This document shows, in pieces, positions 44,688-54,664 of a stretch of 64,000 nt of DNA. Position 1 is the first letter of the stretch. Each line of letters starts with the position of its first letter. The DNA comes from a bacterium. Lineage in GTDB: Bacteria; Pseudomonadota; Alphaproteobacteria; Sphingomonadales; Sphingomonadaceae. The stretch spans positions 1 through 64,000 of the forward strand of contig JAVBXL010000156.1 in the NCBI GenBank assembly GCA_030824575.1, given 5' to 3'. The translations under genes and the position numbers were made by a program. Below the pieces are notes generated by a model, which saw only the letters and a program-made list of their open reading frames with translations, was not told the DNA's origin and searched no databases.

Positions 44688-45437
44688 ATGATTTTCCGTC
44701 AATTGTTCGAGCCGGAGTCCTCGACCTACACCTATCTCCTTGGCTGTCCTGAGACGCGCAAGGCCGTCCTGATCGATCCCGTCCTCGAGTCGATCGAACG
44801 CGACCTTGCCGCGCTTCAGGAGCTCCACCTTGAACTGGCCTATACGCTAGAGACGCATGTCCATGCGGACCACGTCACATCGGCCTGCTATCTGCGAAGC
44901 CTGACCGGCTCCAAAATCGCTTATCCCGCGATGGACGGCCTTCCTTGTGCTGACGTAGGGGTCGCTGAGGACCAGCCCCTGACTGTCGGCGCGCTCACGC
45001 TTCAACCGCTGTTTACGCCGGGGCATACCGACGCCCATCATACTTACCTGGTTGATCAGCCCGGTGTCCTCCGCGCTTTTACCGGCGACGCATTGCTGAT
45101 TGACGGCTGTGGCCGCACCGACTTCCAGAACGGCGACGCCGCCACGCTCTATCAATCGGTCACGCAAAAGATTTTCACCCTGCCGGGGGACGGACAGATC
45201 TTCCCCGCTCACGATTACAATCATCGTCGCATCACGACGGTGGCTCAGGAGCGCGAGCGGAACCCTCGCCTCGCGGGCAAGACCGTCCAGGAGTTTGTGG
45301 CGATCATGGACGCTCTCGATCTGCCTTACCCCAAGAAGATCGACATCGCCGTGCCCGCGAACAAGCTTTGCGGTGATTGCCCGACAGATCTGCCCGAGCG
45401 GCTACGCCAGATTGGCGGCAAGTCCGAACAGGGTTGA
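44688..45437 (+). CDS. blh: MBL-fold persulfide dioxygenase (Blh/ETHE1-like)
   Basis: A 249-residue metallo-beta-lactamase-fold enzyme that oxidises glutathione persulfide to sulfite. Metal motifs: 'THVHADHVTSA', 'PGHTDAHHTYLV', 'FTGDALLIDGCGRTDFQNGD' (a close ETHE1 signature) and 'FPAHDYNHRR'. ATG 44688 follows GGAGACC. Together with the following rhodanese it forms the sulfide-detoxification core of the bigR operon. Confidence 0.9.
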   Translation: MIFRQLFEPESSTYTYLLGCPETRKAVLIDPVLESIERDLAALQELHLELAYTLETHVHADHVTSACYLRSLTGSKIAYPAMDGLPCADVGVAEDQPLTVGALTLQPLFTPGHTDAHHTYLVDQPGVLRAFTGDALLIDGCGRTDFQNGDAATLYQSVTQKIFTLPGDGQIFPAHDYNHRRITTVAQERERNPRLAGKTVQEFVAIMDALDLPYPKKIDIAVPANKLCGDCPTDLPERLRQIGGKSEQG

Positions 45438-45461
45438 GAGCCCATGCACAGGAGAAGATTT

Positions 45462-45848
45462 ATGCCGCGACGTACCTCGAAACAACTGGTTTCTGAAGCC
45501 AATGCCCTTGTCGAAAGTCTCCCGCCTGAAGAAGCAGCCCGGCTCGTCGGCAATTCCGATATTCAGTTTGTTGACATTCGCGAGCCAGCGGAAGTCGCGA
45601 AATCGGGTCTGGTCGCTGGCGCGGTGAACGTCCCGCGTGGCCTGCTCGAATTCCAGATCGATCCGGAAAGTCCTACTCACAATGCCAAGCTCGCGGCAGG
45701 ATCGCGGCTGGTGCTCTATTGTGGGTCCGGCGCCCGCTCAGCCCTTGCCGCAAAATCGCTCAAGGAAATGGGCGTTGAGAACGTCGTCCACGTGCCAGGC
45801 GGGTTTTCGGCGCTCAAGGAGGTGGGCGCCTTGATCGCATCGGAATAA
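45462..45848 (+). CDS. Rhodanese-like sulfurtransferase
   Basis: A 128-residue single-domain rhodanese. The active-site loop is 'LYCGSGARSA' with C87, preceded by 'VDIREPAEVAKSGLVAGAVNVPRG'. ATG 45462 is used because AGGAGAAG lies just upstream; ATG 45444 is less likely. It probably moves sulfur between glutathione persulfide and thiosulfate or sulfite. It is the last gene of the bigR operon. Confidence 0.9.
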   Translation: MPRRTSKQLVSEANALVESLPPEEAARLVGNSDIQFVDIREPAEVAKSGLVAGAVNVPRGLLEFQIDPESPTHNAKLAAGSRLVLYCGSGARSALAAKSLKEMGVENVVHVPGGFSALKEVGALIASE

Positions 45849-46021
45849 GTTCATGGTGCCGTTATTCCTAGCTGTCACGGTGCTGATGTGACCTAACCTA
45901 GCTTTTTTGAACCTGCAAAAGATTTGGCCTGCCGCTGGTTCTTTAATTGGTTTCGATCGAGAGAGGGGGTAGCGACCAGCCGCAACTCTGAACATCCCTG
46001 GAACACCGAAAGCTGGTCGCG

Positions 46022-46861
46022 ATGCACCATATTCAGTTTGCCGGTCTGGGCCTCCACCCGGTCGCGCTTTCCCTAGGCCCGCTCGATCTGCGCTGGTATT
46101 CACTCGCCTACATCGCGGGCATCGTCGCGGGCTGGTGGTATCTGCTTCGGCTGCTGGCCCAACCCGCGGCTCCAATGATCAGCGCGCAAGCTGATGATCT
46201 CGTGTTCTACGCGACCCTGGGTGTCATCCTGGGGGGTCGGCTCGGTTATGTGATCTTTTATGGACCCGAAATGATCCTCCATCCCCTGCAGATTTTGAAG
46301 CTGTGGGATGGCGGCATGTCATTTCACGGGGGCGCTGCCGGTGTATCGCTCGCGCTGATCCTCTTCGCGCGTCGGCACGGCTTAGATTGGTTGCGTGTCC
46401 ACGATTACGTCGCCTGCACGGTGCCGATCGGCCTGTTTTTCGGCCGCCTCGCCAACTTCGTGAACGGTGAGCTGTGGGGAAAGCCATCCGATCTGCCGTG
46501 GGCGATCGTGTTCCCGGGAAGCCATGACGGCCTCGCCCGGCATCCAAGCCAACTCTATGAGGCCGGACTTGAAGGGTTGGCACTGTTTGCCGTGCTCGCC
46601 TGCTTGTTCTGGTTCACCAATGCCCGCCGAAGGCCCGGTATGCTAGTCGGGGTGTTCCTCATCGGCTATGGCCTGGCCCGGTTCACGGTAGAGTTTTTCC
46701 GCGAGCCTGATGCCCAGCTCGTCGGTTTCGCGGCGCGAACCGGCCTCCACATGGGTCAGTGGCTCACCTTGCCGATGTTCGTCGGCGGATTTTACCTGAT
46801 TGCCACGTCCGCGGGCCGCACGCGTCGCTTGGATACAGCGACCACCGTCTCGCAAATATGA
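46022..46861 (+). CDS. lgt: Prolipoprotein diacylglyceryl transferase
   Basis: A 279-residue inner-membrane enzyme that adds diacylglycerol to lipobox Cys residues. Motifs: '[10 protein letters not shown]', '[11 protein letters not shown]', '[17 protein letters not shown]' and '[13 protein letters not shown]'. It is intact and slightly shorter than most housekeeping Lgt proteins, so it is probably an accessory copy. The stop overlaps the ClC gene as ATGA, an unusual pairing. Confidence 0.92.
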   Translation: MHHIQFAGLGLHPVALSLGPLDLRWYSLAYIAGIVAGWWYLLRLLAQPAAPMISAQADDLVFYATLGVILGGRLGYVIFYGPEMILHPLQILKLWDGGMSFHGGAAGVSLALILFARRHGLDWLRVHDYVACTVPIGLFFGRLANFVNGELWGKPSDLPWAIVFPGSHDGLARHPSQLYEAGLEGLALFAVLACLFWFTNARRRPGMLVGVFLIGYGLARFTVEFFREPDAQLVGFAARTGLHMGQWLTLPMFVGGFYLIATSAGRTRRLDTATTVSQI

Positions 46862-48639
46862 CCGGCCCTCGTCGCATCATCGTTCCGCAAATCATCACTC
46901 GCAGGCGCGCCCGCCTACTAGTGCGCGACTGTCGGGGGTGGCTGCGCGCCAGCGAAGCATCGTTCATCGTGCTGGCGATCGGCATTGGCGGGGCTTCAGG
47001 CCTGCTGAGCGTGGCGCTGGGCGCGCTCGCGCGCACTTTGCAGCACTTGTTATTCGCGCTACCCCCGAACATGCGATTAAGCGGCGTCGCGGCTCTCGGA
47101 CTGCCGAGCCTAATCGTTCTGCCGCTAGGTGGTCTTGTCTTCACAGCGTTCGGATACGCGACCCGTGCCCGCAAGCGCCGCCTGGTGGACGCGGTCGAGG
47201 CTAATGCCCTGCACGGCGGGCGCATGTCGCTCCCGGATAGCCTTGTCATCTCAGGGCAAACGGTTCTCTCGAACGGCTTTGGAGCGTCGGTCGGCCTCGA
47301 AGCCGCCTATGCGCAAATGGGCGGGGCCGTAGCATCGGTGCTCGGCGGTTGGTTGAAGCTGCGTCGTGCCGATCAACGAACGCTGGTCGGGGCCGGGACG
47401 GGCGCGGCTATCGCCGCCGCGTTCGGCGCTCCTCTAGCCGGGGCGTTCTACGCATTCGAGATCGTTATCGGGGCTTACACGCCGTCGGCGATTGCACCCG
47501 TGGCCGCTGCAGCTCTGGCCGGTGCGCTAGTCGCGCAAACTTTCGGGCAGCAACCCTATCTGATCGACGCTGCCTCAAGCGTCTCAGTCGAGACGCACCA
47601 TTACCTGATCTACGCAGGGCTGGGCGCTATCTGTGCGCTGCTTGGGATTTTACTGATGCGCGCCGTGGCGCTGGTCGAGCGTGGAACGCGACGAACGGGG
47701 ATGCCGGAATGGGCGCGCCCCGCGCTAGGCGGCCTGTTGTTGATCCCGATCGCGATAGTGTCGCCACAGTCGCTCTCGGCCGGGCACGATGCGCTTCACG
47801 CTGATCTGGCGATCGGCGCCTCGCTTGGTTTCATCCTGATCGTGCTGTTCGCCAAGAGCGCCGCGTCGATCGTATCGCTCGGATTTGGATTTCGGGGCGG
47901 CCTGTTCTTTGCGTCGCTGTTCCTCGGAACGTTGATCGGTCACCTCTTCGCCGAAATTCTGACATTGATGGTCGGACATCCCGTGGTTGATCCGCGCAAT
48001 GCCGCGCTAGTCGGGATGGCGGCGTTCGCCGTCGCGGTCGTGGGCGGGCCGATGACGATGGCAATGCTTGTCCTGCAAGCGACGCATGATTTTTCTCTGA
48101 CGGGGGCCGTCATTGCTGCGTCATTGGTGTCCTCAACCATCGTGCGCGAGCTGTTCGGCTATTCGTTTTCGACGTGGCGACTTCATCTGCGCGGCGAAAC
48201 TATCAAGAGCGCGCGCGACGTGGGATGGGTGAAGACCCTTACCGCGGGGCGGATGATGCGAAAGGAAACCAAGCCAACGCCCGCCTCCATGTCGATCGCG
48301 GAGTTTCGGCGTACCTTCCCGCTCGGATCGACCAGCAGGGTTGTCTTGGCCAACGCGCAAGATGTCTATGCCGGTATCGTAGTCGTACCGGCCGCCTATG
48401 CGGAAGGGCTCGATCCGAACGCCAGCGTCGCCACACTCGCCTCAGGGCACGACGTGGCGCTGACGCCGGATATGGACATAGCCGCAGTGATGACGAATTT
48501 CGATGAAGCACGCACCGATGAACTTGCCGTGTTGTCGGCCGATCGTCATGTGCTCGGCCTCGTCTCGGAAACCTATGTCCGGCGGCGCTATACTGAAGAG
48601 TTGGAAAAGGCACAGCGCGAGCTTTTCGGCGAGCGCTGA
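46858..48639 (+). CDS. ClC-family chloride channel with CBS-like tail
   Basis: A 593-residue membrane protein of the ClC family. Signature segments are '[14 protein letters not shown]' (in place of GxEGP), '[20 protein letters not shown]' and '[14 protein letters not shown]' (GxFxP region). After about residue 440 a cytosolic region with CBS-like repeats follows. ATG 46858 is chosen because it overlaps the lgt stop; the open frame upstream belongs to lgt in another frame. Chloride export or H+ exchange is likely; the link to metal stress is inferred only from position. Confidence 0.85.
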   Translation: MTGPRRIIVPQIITRRRARLLVRDCRGWLRASEASFIVLAIGIGGASGLLSVALGALARTLQHLLFALPPNMRLSGVAALGLPSLIVLPLGGLVFTAFGYATRARKRRLVDAVEANALHGGRMSLPDSLVISGQTVLSNGFGASVGLEAAYAQMGGAVASVLGGWLKLRRADQRTLVGAGTGAAIAAAFGAPLAGAFYAFEIVIGAYTPSAIAPVAAAALAGALVAQTFGQQPYLIDAASSVSVETHHYLIYAGLGAICALLGILLMRAVALVERGTRRTGMPEWARPALGGLLLIPIAIVSPQSLSAGHDALHADLAIGASLGFILIVLFAKSAASIVSLGFGFRGGLFFASLFLGTLIGHLFAEILTLMVGHPVVDPRNAALVGMAAFAVAVVGGPMTMAMLVLQATHDFSLTGAVIAASLVSSTIVRELFGYSFSTWRLHLRGETIKSARDVGWVKTLTAGRMMRKETKPTPASMSIAEFRRTFPLGSTSRVVLANAQDVYAGIVVVPAAYAEGLDPNASVATLASGHDVALTPDMDIAAVMTNFDEARTDELAVLSADRHVLGLVSETYVRRRYTEELEKAQRELFGER

Positions 48640-48690
48640 ACTCCACGAGCGCCGCCCGAGCCCGTTACCAAAGGTTGTCATGCAGGCATA

Positions 48691-48711
48691 TATAGGGTAG
48701 GGGGGTATGAT
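48691..48711 (+). promoter_or_regulatory. RcnR/DmeR-type G-tract operator
   Basis: A G6 run flanked by TA-rich steps (ATAGGGTAGGGGGGTATGA) directly before the start codon. RcnR-type repressors bind sites built around a G-tract with flanking TA-rich repeats. The same G-run serves as the ribosome site, so repressor binding would also block this region. Confidence 0.6.
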
Positions 48712-48987
48712 ATGGCTCACTTGTCCGAAACGAATGCTGATCTGGTGGCGCGCGTGCGCCGAATTGCGGGACAGGTCGGGGCGGTCGAGCGCGCACTACA
48801 ATCGGATTCCTCCTGTTCCGACGTGCTGCACCTGGTCGCGGCGGTGCGTGGTGCGGTGAATGGCCTCATGTACGAAATCATTGCCGAGCATCTGGAAGCG
48901 CATGTGTCCCGCGCAGGGCTCGATGACGCCGAGCGGGCGGCCGGCGCCAAAGAATTGCTGGCGGTGATCCGCCGCTACTCCAAATAG
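48712..48987 (+). CDS. dmeR: RcnR/CsoR-family Ni/Co-responsive repressor
   Basis: A 91-residue all-helical repressor. All four RcnR nickel/cobalt ligands are at the canonical numbers: H3, C35, H60 and H64. This separates it from CsoR (Cu) and FrmR (formaldehyde) relatives. It starts at ATG 48712 and ends 9 nt before a CDF transporter, matching the DmeR-DmeF pair of rhizobia. It likely represses both genes through the G-tract site. Confidence 0.88.
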   Translation: MAHLSETNADLVARVRRIAGQVGAVERALQSDSSCSDVLHLVAAVRGAVNGLMYEIIAEHLEAHVSRAGLDDAERAAGAKELLAVIRRYSK

Positions 48988-48996
48988 GACTTCCTC

Positions 48997-49926
48997 ATGG
49001 CGACATTGCCCGAAATCGAAGCCGTTGCGCACGATCATGTATTCCTGGGTGCGGCGCACGACGACAACGCGCGCCGCACCTTGTGGGTCGTGGCGCTCAC
49101 CGCCGGGATGATGGTGGTCGAAATTGTCGCCGGATACCTGACCGGCTCAATGGCGCTGCTCGCCGATGGCTTTCACATGGCGACGCACGCGGGCGCGCTC
49201 GGGGTTGCCGCGGCTGCCTATGCCTATGCCAAGCGCCATGCCTCCAACCGGGCCTACAGCTTCGGCACGGGCAAGGTCGGCGATCTGGCCGGGTTCGCGT
49301 CGGCGATGGTGTTGGGGCTGATAGCGCTCGGGATCGGCGTCGAGTCCATCCTTCGTCTGTTTCAGCCGATCACGGTAGCATTCGGGGAGGCGACGATCAT
49401 CGCGGTGGTCGGCCTGGGAGTGAATATCGCCAGTGCCTTCCTGCTTTCGGGCGGGCACCATCACGGGCACGATCATCATGGGCACGACCACGGCCATGCT
49501 CACGACAAGCATGGCGGCGACAACAACATGCGCTCGGCTTATATTCACGTCCTCGCCGACGCGCTCACCTCTGTCCTCGCCATCGCCGCGCTGCTGGCGG
49601 GTCGTTATCTCGGGTGGGTCTGGATGGACCCAGTGATGGGGATTGTCGGCGCGGTCGTGATCGCGCGATGGTCATGGTCGCTGATGCGCGACACGGCCTC
49701 TGTGTTGCTCGATGCGACCGATCATCATGTCGAGGATGAAGTGCGCGAGCTGGTCGAAACGCCCGGCGACGCGCGCATCACCGACCTTCATGTCTGGCGT
49801 GTCGGTCCCGAAGCGCACGCTGCGATCGTCAGCGTCGTGGCTGGGCGGGGCGTCACCGGCGACGAGATCCGCGCCCGGCTCGCGCCCGTCCACGAACTCG
49901 CGCACCTCACGGTCGAGTGTCGCTAG
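48997..49926 (+). CDS. dmeF: Cation diffusion facilitator (DmeF-like)
   Basis: A 309-residue CDF exporter with six membrane helices. Metal-site residues are visible in 'LADGFHMATHAG' (helix II) and 'HVLADALTSVLA' (helix V). Between helices IV and V is a His-rich loop ('GGHHHGHDHHGHDHGHAHDKH'). The C-terminal domain starts 'LLDATDHHVEDEV'. Co(II)/Ni(II) export is favoured by the paired DmeR. Its 3' end lies 32 nt before the next gene. Confidence 0.88.
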   Translation: MATLPEIEAVAHDHVFLGAAHDDNARRTLWVVALTAGMMVVEIVAGYLTGSMALLADGFHMATHAGALGVAAAAYAYAKRHASNRAYSFGTGKVGDLAGFASAMVLGLIALGIGVESILRLFQPITVAFGEATIIAVVGLGVNIASAFLLSGGHHHGHDHHGHDHGHAHDKHGGDNNMRSAYIHVLADALTSVLAIAALLAGRYLGWVWMDPVMGIVGAVVIARWSWSLMRDTASVLLDATDHHVEDEVRELVETPGDARITDLHVWRVGPEAHAAIVSVVAGRGVTGDEIRARLAPVHELAHLTVECR

Positions 49927-49958
49927 AACCGCGCGGAACCCAACGAAAGGAAGACGCC

Positions 49959-50735
49959 GTGTTGGACTCAACGAAGCGGGAACTAGTGAGCAAGGTGCCC
50001 GCTGTGACGCTGGGCTTCTGGCTCATCAAGATCCTCGCGACCACGCTCGGCGAAACGGGCGGCGATACCGTCTCGATGACGATGAACCTCGGCTATCTGG
50101 TCGGCACCGCGATCTTCCTGACGGTGCTGGTCGCCCTGGTGTGGTGGCAAGTGGCGGTGCCGCGCTTTCACCCGTTCCTCTATTGGGCGACGATCATCGC
50201 CTCGACGACGGCGGGAACGACGATGGCGGACTTCGCCACCCGCTCGCTCGGTATCGGCTATACCGGAGGATCGGCACTGCTGCTCGGCTGCGTGCTGGCC
50301 TCGCTGATCGTCTGGTATCGGACACTCGGATCGATTTCGGTCGATACCGTGCGCGAGCCGAGGGCTGAGTTGTTCTACTGGATCACAATTACATTCTCGC
50401 AAACATTGGGCACTGCGCTCGGCGACTGGACGGCCGATACCGGCAACCTCGGCTATATCGGCGCCGCGATCATATTCGCGGGGCTGCTCGCCGTACTGGG
50501 GCTGCTATTTTACACGACAAACGCTAGTCGGGTGCTGCTGTTCTGGGCGGCGTTCATTATGACGCGCCCCCTCGGGGCTGCAGTCGGCGATTTCCTTGAC
50601 AAACCGCTGGATCACGGCGGGTTGTCATTTAGCCGGCCGTTGGCGTCCGCCGTTCTGACCGCTGCCATCCTGCTTCTTATCATTGTTCTGCCGCAACGCG
50701 CCGGGCAGCATCCCAAGCACGTGGTCCTCGACTGA
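49959..50735 (+). CDS. COG4705-type integral membrane protein
   Basis: A 258-residue protein with about eight membrane helices arranged as repeated units ('GFWLIKILATTLGETGGDTVSM', 'FYWITITFSQTLGTALGDWTAD', 'AAFIMTRPLGAAVGDFLDKPLDHGG'). The repeated T-G/D-G-D pattern is typical of COG4705, a family of unknown function often near metal or stress genes. GTG 49959 is used because AAAGGAAG lies 6 nt upstream; the frame upstream overlaps dmeF. Confidence 0.8.
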   Translation: MLDSTKRELVSKVPAVTLGFWLIKILATTLGETGGDTVSMTMNLGYLVGTAIFLTVLVALVWWQVAVPRFHPFLYWATIIASTTAGTTMADFATRSLGIGYTGGSALLLGCVLASLIVWYRTLGSISVDTVREPRAELFYWITITFSQTLGTALGDWTADTGNLGYIGAAIIFAGLLAVLGLLFYTTNASRVLLFWAAFIMTRPLGAAVGDFLDKPLDHGGLSFSRPLASAVLTAAILLLIIVLPQRAGQHPKHVVLD

Positions 50736-50765
50736 GCGCGCATCGGTCTGGATCGAACGCTGTCG

Positions 50766-50786
50766 AGACTGGGGCAGTCTTCTTGC
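50766..50786 (+). terminator. Short hairpin after the COG4705 gene
   Basis: An AGACTG/CAGTCT stem with a 3-nt loop followed by TCTTGC. The T-tract is weak, so terminator activity is uncertain. Confidence 0.35.
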
Positions 50787-50917
50787 GATGCCTTGCTGTA
50801 TGCCGACATAGCGTGGCTAACGAATCTTGGTACTGCAGCGTGCAACTCTCATCGAGTTCACGGTCACCAAGGGCTGAACTTGCGTTTCTCGGCCGTTAGC
50901 AGACCTGTAGGATCGGC

Positions 50918-51304
50918 TCAGGAGGCCAGACGCGCGAGTATCGGACATTCGGGTCGCTCATTGCCGTGGCAGCCTTTTGCCAAGTCGAGCAACGCTTCCC
51001 GCATGGCGTTGAGCGCATCCGCCTTCCGCCCAAGGTCGGCGGCGCGCGATTCCGCCAACATCTTGACCTCCGAACTGGCGCGATCGCGATCGGACCACAG
51101 ACAAAGCAGCTGTCGGATTTCTTCGATCGGAAAGCCGAGATTGCGGGCATTTGCAATAAAACGAAGCCGATGGACGTCGGCTTCGCTGTAGTCGCGATAG
51201 CCACTATCCCGCCGCGCCGCCGACGGGATAAGGCCGATCTTCTCATAGTGGCGGATCATCCGCTGCGAGACCCCGCTCGCGCCCGACGCGCCACCTATGT
51301 TCAC
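50918..51304 (-). CDS. cueR: CueR-type MerR-family Cu(I) regulator
   Basis: A 128-residue MerR-family activator. C112 and C120 in '[10 protein letters not shown]' and S77 match the Cu(I)/Ag(I)/Au(I)-sensing residues of CueR at the same numbers; Ser rather than Cys at 77 indicates a monovalent-ion sensor. The DNA-binding part is '[15 protein letters not shown]'. A GTG start overlaps the copA stop as GTGA, so it is made from the copA message and should give positive feedback. Confidence 0.92.
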   Translation of the reverse strand: MNIGGASGASGVSQRMIRHYEKIGLIPSAARRDSGYRDYSEADVHRLRFIANARNLGFPIEEIRQLLCLWSDRDRASSEVKMLAESRAADLGRKADALNAMREALLDLAKGCHGNERPECPILARLAS

Positions 51305-53670
51305 AACGTCACCCGATTAAGGCGGAGCGCGTTGGTGACCACGCTGGCCGAGGACAATGCCATCGCCGCTGCCGCGATGATCGGGGAGAGGAGGATGCCG
51401 AAGATCGGATAGAGCAGCCCCGCTGCGATCGGGATACCTGCGGCGTTGTAGATGAAAGCGAAGAACAGGTTCTGACGGATATTGGACATCGTCGCCTCGC
51501 TCAACCGGCGCGCACGGACAATGCCGTTCAGGTCACCCTTCAGCAGCGTCACGCCCGCGCTTTCAATCGCGACATCGGTGCCGGAGCCCATCGCGATGCC
51601 GACATCAGCCGCCGCGAGCGCAGGCGCGTCATTGACCCCGTCGCCGGCCATGGCGACGATACGGCCCTCAGCCTTCAGTCGCGCGACTACTGCGCTCTTT
51701 TGATCCGGCAGCACTTCGGCTTCGACATCGTCGATCCCGAGCTTCCGCCCAACCGCTTGCGCCGTAGTGCGATTGTCGCCCGTCAGCATCACAACCCTTA
51801 TGCCCTCCTTGCGAAGCGCCGCGATGGCCTCGGCTGTCGTCGCCTTGATCGCATCGGCAATGGCAAGAATTCCGGCCGCCTGCCCGTCGATGCCGAGGAA
51901 GATGGCGGTCGCACCATCCTGGCGCAGTTCGTCCGCTTGCCGCTCAAGGGCGCTGACGTCGATCCCGCTTTCTGACAGGAAACGGGCGTTACCGAGCGTG
52001 ATGCGCTTGCCATCCACCGTGCCGATCGCGCCCTTGCCGGTCGGTGAATCAAAGTCCGTGACTTCGGGAAGCACAATGCCCCTGTCCTTGGCGGCGGCGA
52101 TCACGGCCAGCGCCAGCGGATGTTCTGATGCCCGCTCCACACCGGCGGCAAGCCTCAGCAGCTCGGTCTCCTCATAGCCTGTCGTGGGAATGATGCGGGT
52201 GACCGATGGCCGGCCTTCGGTCAGCGTGCCTGTCTTGTCGACGACGAGCGTGTCGACCTTCTCCATCCGCTCCAGGGCTTCTGCATTCTTGATGAGCACG
52301 CCGAGCCCAGCGCCCCGGCCGATGCCGACCATGATCGACATCGGCGTCGCCAGCCCCAAGGCGCAGGGGCAGGCGATGATGAGGACGGCGACGGCGGCGA
52401 TCAGGCCATGGGCGAGGCGCGGCTCCGGCCCCCAGATACCCCATACTCCAAAGGCAATGAGCGCGATCAGCAGAACGGCGGGCACAAACAATCCCGCGAC
52501 CTGGTCGGCCAGTCGCTGGATCGGTGCCCGCGAACGCTGCGCGTCCGCGACCATCTGGACAATGCGCGCGAGCATCGTGTCGCGGCCGACCTTCTCGGCG
52601 CGCATGACGAGCGCGCCGCTCTGATTGATCGTTCCGCCGATGACAACGTCGCCCAGCGCCTTCGTGACCGGCATCGACTCGCCCGTCACCATCGACTCAT
52701 CGAGCGAGGATCGGCCCTCCTCGACCTTCCCATCGACCGGCACCTTTTCGCCCGGTCGAACACGGAGACGATCGCCAACGGCCACCTGGTCAAGCGACAC
52801 CTCCTCGTCATTACCATCGGCGCCAATGCGGCGCGCGGTCTTGGGCGCGAGGTTGAGCAGCGCCTTGATCGCGCCCGAGGTCCGCTCACGGGCGCGCAGC
52901 TCGAGCACCTGTCCCAGCAGCACGAGAACGGTGATGACGGCGGCTGCCTCGCAATAGACCGCGACCGTGCCGTCCATCATCCGAAACGCTGCGGGGAAGA
53001 TCGTCGGAGCGAAGGTTGCGACCACGCTATAGGCCCAGGCCACGCCCGTCCCCATTGCGATGAGCGTGAACATGTTGAGATTGCGGGTCCGAATGGACAC
53101 CCAACCGCGTTCAAAGAATGGCCAGCCTGCCCAGAGTACGACCGGGGTTGCCAGCGCGAATTGCAACCATCCGGACAGGCGCGACGGGACAAGATTGTGC
53201 AGCGCCGGGAACAGGTGGCTGCCCATCTCCAGGACAAAGACCGGGATCGTGAGCAACAGCGCGATCCAGAAACGCCGGGACATATCGAGCAGTTCGCCGC
53301 TTGGCCCGGTGTCTGCAGTCACGAGTTCCGGCTCGAGCGCCATGCCACAGATCGGGCATGGCCCGGGATAGTCTTGGCGGATCTCCGGGTGCATAGGGCA
53401 GGTCCAGACCGCGTCTGGTTGGGCGACCGATGCCTCTATGTCACGCCCGGATAGGTAGCGCTCCGGGTCGGCGGCAAACTTCGTGCGGCAACCGGCGCTG
53501 CAGAAATGATAGTCCTCGCCATCATGCGAGGCATGATGTGACGTGGTCTTCGGATCGACCATCATGCCGCAAACCGGATCCTTGGCCGTCTTCGCGTCGG
53601 CGTCGCCGCCGTGTTTGCCCGCGCAGCAGCCGTGCGCACCAGAATTGCTCGCTGGAAGAGGATCAGTCAC
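51301..53670 (-). CDS. copA: Cu(I)-translocating P1B-type ATPase
   Basis: A 789-residue copper exporter. The N-terminus has a YHS domain (about 28-72, '[11 protein letters not shown]') and a heavy-metal-binding segment '[24 protein letters not shown]' instead of classic CXXC ferredoxin-like domains. The membrane metal site is '[11 protein letters not shown]', the phosphorylation site 'DKTGTLTEG', the phosphatase motif 'TGES' and the hinge '[10 protein letters not shown]'. The GTG start follows AAGGAG. A CueR-type promoter lies directly upstream. Confidence 0.95.
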   Translation of the reverse strand: MTDPLPASNSGAHGCCAGKHGGDADAKTAKDPVCGMMVDPKTTSHHASHDGEDYHFCSAGCRTKFAADPERYLSGRDIEASVAQPDAVWTCPMHPEIRQDYPGPCPICGMALEPELVTADTGPSGELLDMSRRFWIALLLTIPVFVLEMGSHLFPALHNLVPSRLSGWLQFALATPVVLWAGWPFFERGWVSIRTRNLNMFTLIAMGTGVAWAYSVVATFAPTIFPAAFRMMDGTVAVYCEAAAVITVLVLLGQVLELRARERTSGAIKALLNLAPKTARRIGADGNDEEVSLDQVAVGDRLRVRPGEKVPVDGKVEEGRSSLDESMVTGESMPVTKALGDVVIGGTINQSGALVMRAEKVGRDTMLARIVQMVADAQRSRAPIQRLADQVAGLFVPAVLLIALIAFGVWGIWGPEPRLAHGLIAAVAVLIIACPCALGLATPMSIMVGIGRGAGLGVLIKNAEALERMEKVDTLVVDKTGTLTEGRPSVTRIIPTTGYEETELLRLAAGVERASEHPLALAVIAAAKDRGIVLPEVTDFDSPTGKGAIGTVDGKRITLGNARFLSESGIDVSALERQADELRQDGATAIFLGIDGQAAGILAIADAIKATTAEAIAALRKEGIRVVMLTGDNRTTAQAVGRKLGIDDVEAEVLPDQKSAVVARLKAEGRIVAMAGDGVNDAPALAAADVGIAMGSGTDVAIESAGVTLLKGDLNGIVRARRLSEATMSNIRQNLFFAFIYNAAGIPIAAGLLYPIFGILLSPIIAAAAMALSSASVVTNALRLNRVTL

Positions 53671-53697
53671 AGACTCGTCTCCTTATCGACGAAGGTC

Positions 53698-53728
53698 AAT
53701 CTGGGGTCTGACATCATGTCAGGGTCAA
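53698..53728 (-). promoter_or_regulatory. CueR-type promoter/operator of copA
   Basis: On the minus strand a TTGACC -35 (53723-53728) and CAGATT -10-like hexamer (53698-53703) are separated by 19 bp. Inside is the perfect dyad CTGACAT-x-ATGTCAG (53708-53722). The over-long 19-bp spacer with a central dyad is the hallmark of MerR/CueR-activated promoters. Confidence 0.75.
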
Positions 53729-53776
53729 GCCCGGCCCACATTTATTTTTGCGCGCGTACCTTGGCGCGTTCCCACG

Positions 53777-54664
53777 TCAGCCGGACAATAGATTGTGGAT
53801 GGCCGTCGCGGCCTTCGCCGCCTGGCCTGCCGCGACCGCAATTTGATCCAGCCCTTCAACCATGTCGCCGGCAGCAAACAGGCCGCCGACCGTCGTTTGC
53901 TGATGCTCGTCAACCACGATGCAACCTGCCGGGCTCAGTTCAGCGCCAGCCATTCGCGCCAGTTCCGAGCGAGGAGAGGTTCCAAGGGCAACATATAGGG
54001 TGTCGAACGGGAGCAATTGGCCATCAGTCAAATGGGCGAGCAAATTCTCACCATCGATCGACAAGTCCCGGATTGGCGCGCGTTCGACCGCAATACCGCC
54101 TCGAGCCAGATCTGCCTCTTCGGCGTCCGACAGTTGCGAGCCGTCTTGGGCGAGTAAGGTCACGGTGTCGCTGTAGCGGCGAACGAACAGAGCCTCGGCC
54201 GCACCATGGTCGGAGCAGCCCAGCACGGCTACTCGCTTGCCGCGGACCTCATAGCCGTCGCAGATCGGGCAATAGCGTATCAGCCCTTGGGCAACGGCTC
54301 GATCATGCGTTTCCTGCGCCATTCGCGGTCGATGATTTGTCACGCCTTGGGCAAGTAATATTGTTCGCGCACCGAAGATTTCCGCTTTCGTTTCGACGAC
54401 GAAACCCTCCTCGGCTCGGTCGATGCGCTCGACCTCTCCGGTGACCAATTCGGCACCGTAGTGGGCGGCATGTTGATGCATGCGAACAAGCAGATTCTCG
54501 CCAGAGATACCGTCTGGAAAACCGAGGAGGTTATGTGTCGTCGGGATGGAGGACGCCCGGCCATCGCCAGCATCGATGACCAGCGTAGAACGCAGAAACC
54601 GGCCTAGATAGGTTGCGGCTGTCAGCCCTGCGGGACCGCCGCCTATTATCACGCAGTCGTACAT
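53777..54664 (-). CDS. Thioredoxin-reductase-like NAD(P)/FAD oxidoreductase
   Basis: A 295-residue flavoprotein. It has the FAD motif 'GGGPAGLTAATYLG' (8-21), a redox pair C132-x-x-C135 in 'RYCPICDGYEV', an NAD(P)-binding region 'VAVLGCSDHGAAEA' and the C-terminal 'VGGLFAAGDMVEGLDQIAVAAGQ'. It differs from housekeeping TrxB (CATC) and resembles accessory members. ATG 54664 follows AAAGGCAGG; the frame upstream is not used. No partner thioredoxin is nearby. A thiol-redox role under metal stress is plausible. Confidence 0.85.
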   Translation of the reverse strand: MYDCVIIGGGPAGLTAATYLGRFLRSTLVIDAGDGRASSIPTTHNLLGFPDGISGENLLVRMHQHAAHYGAELVTGEVERIDRAEEGFVVETKAEIFGARTILLAQGVTNHRPRMAQETHDRAVAQGLIRYCPICDGYEVRGKRVAVLGCSDHGAAEALFVRRYSDTVTLLAQDGSQLSDAEEADLARGGIAVERAPIRDLSIDGENLLAHLTDGQLLPFDTLYVALGTSPRSELARMAGAELSPAGCIVVDEHQQTTVGGLFAAGDMVEGLDQIAVAAGQAAKAATAIHNLLSG

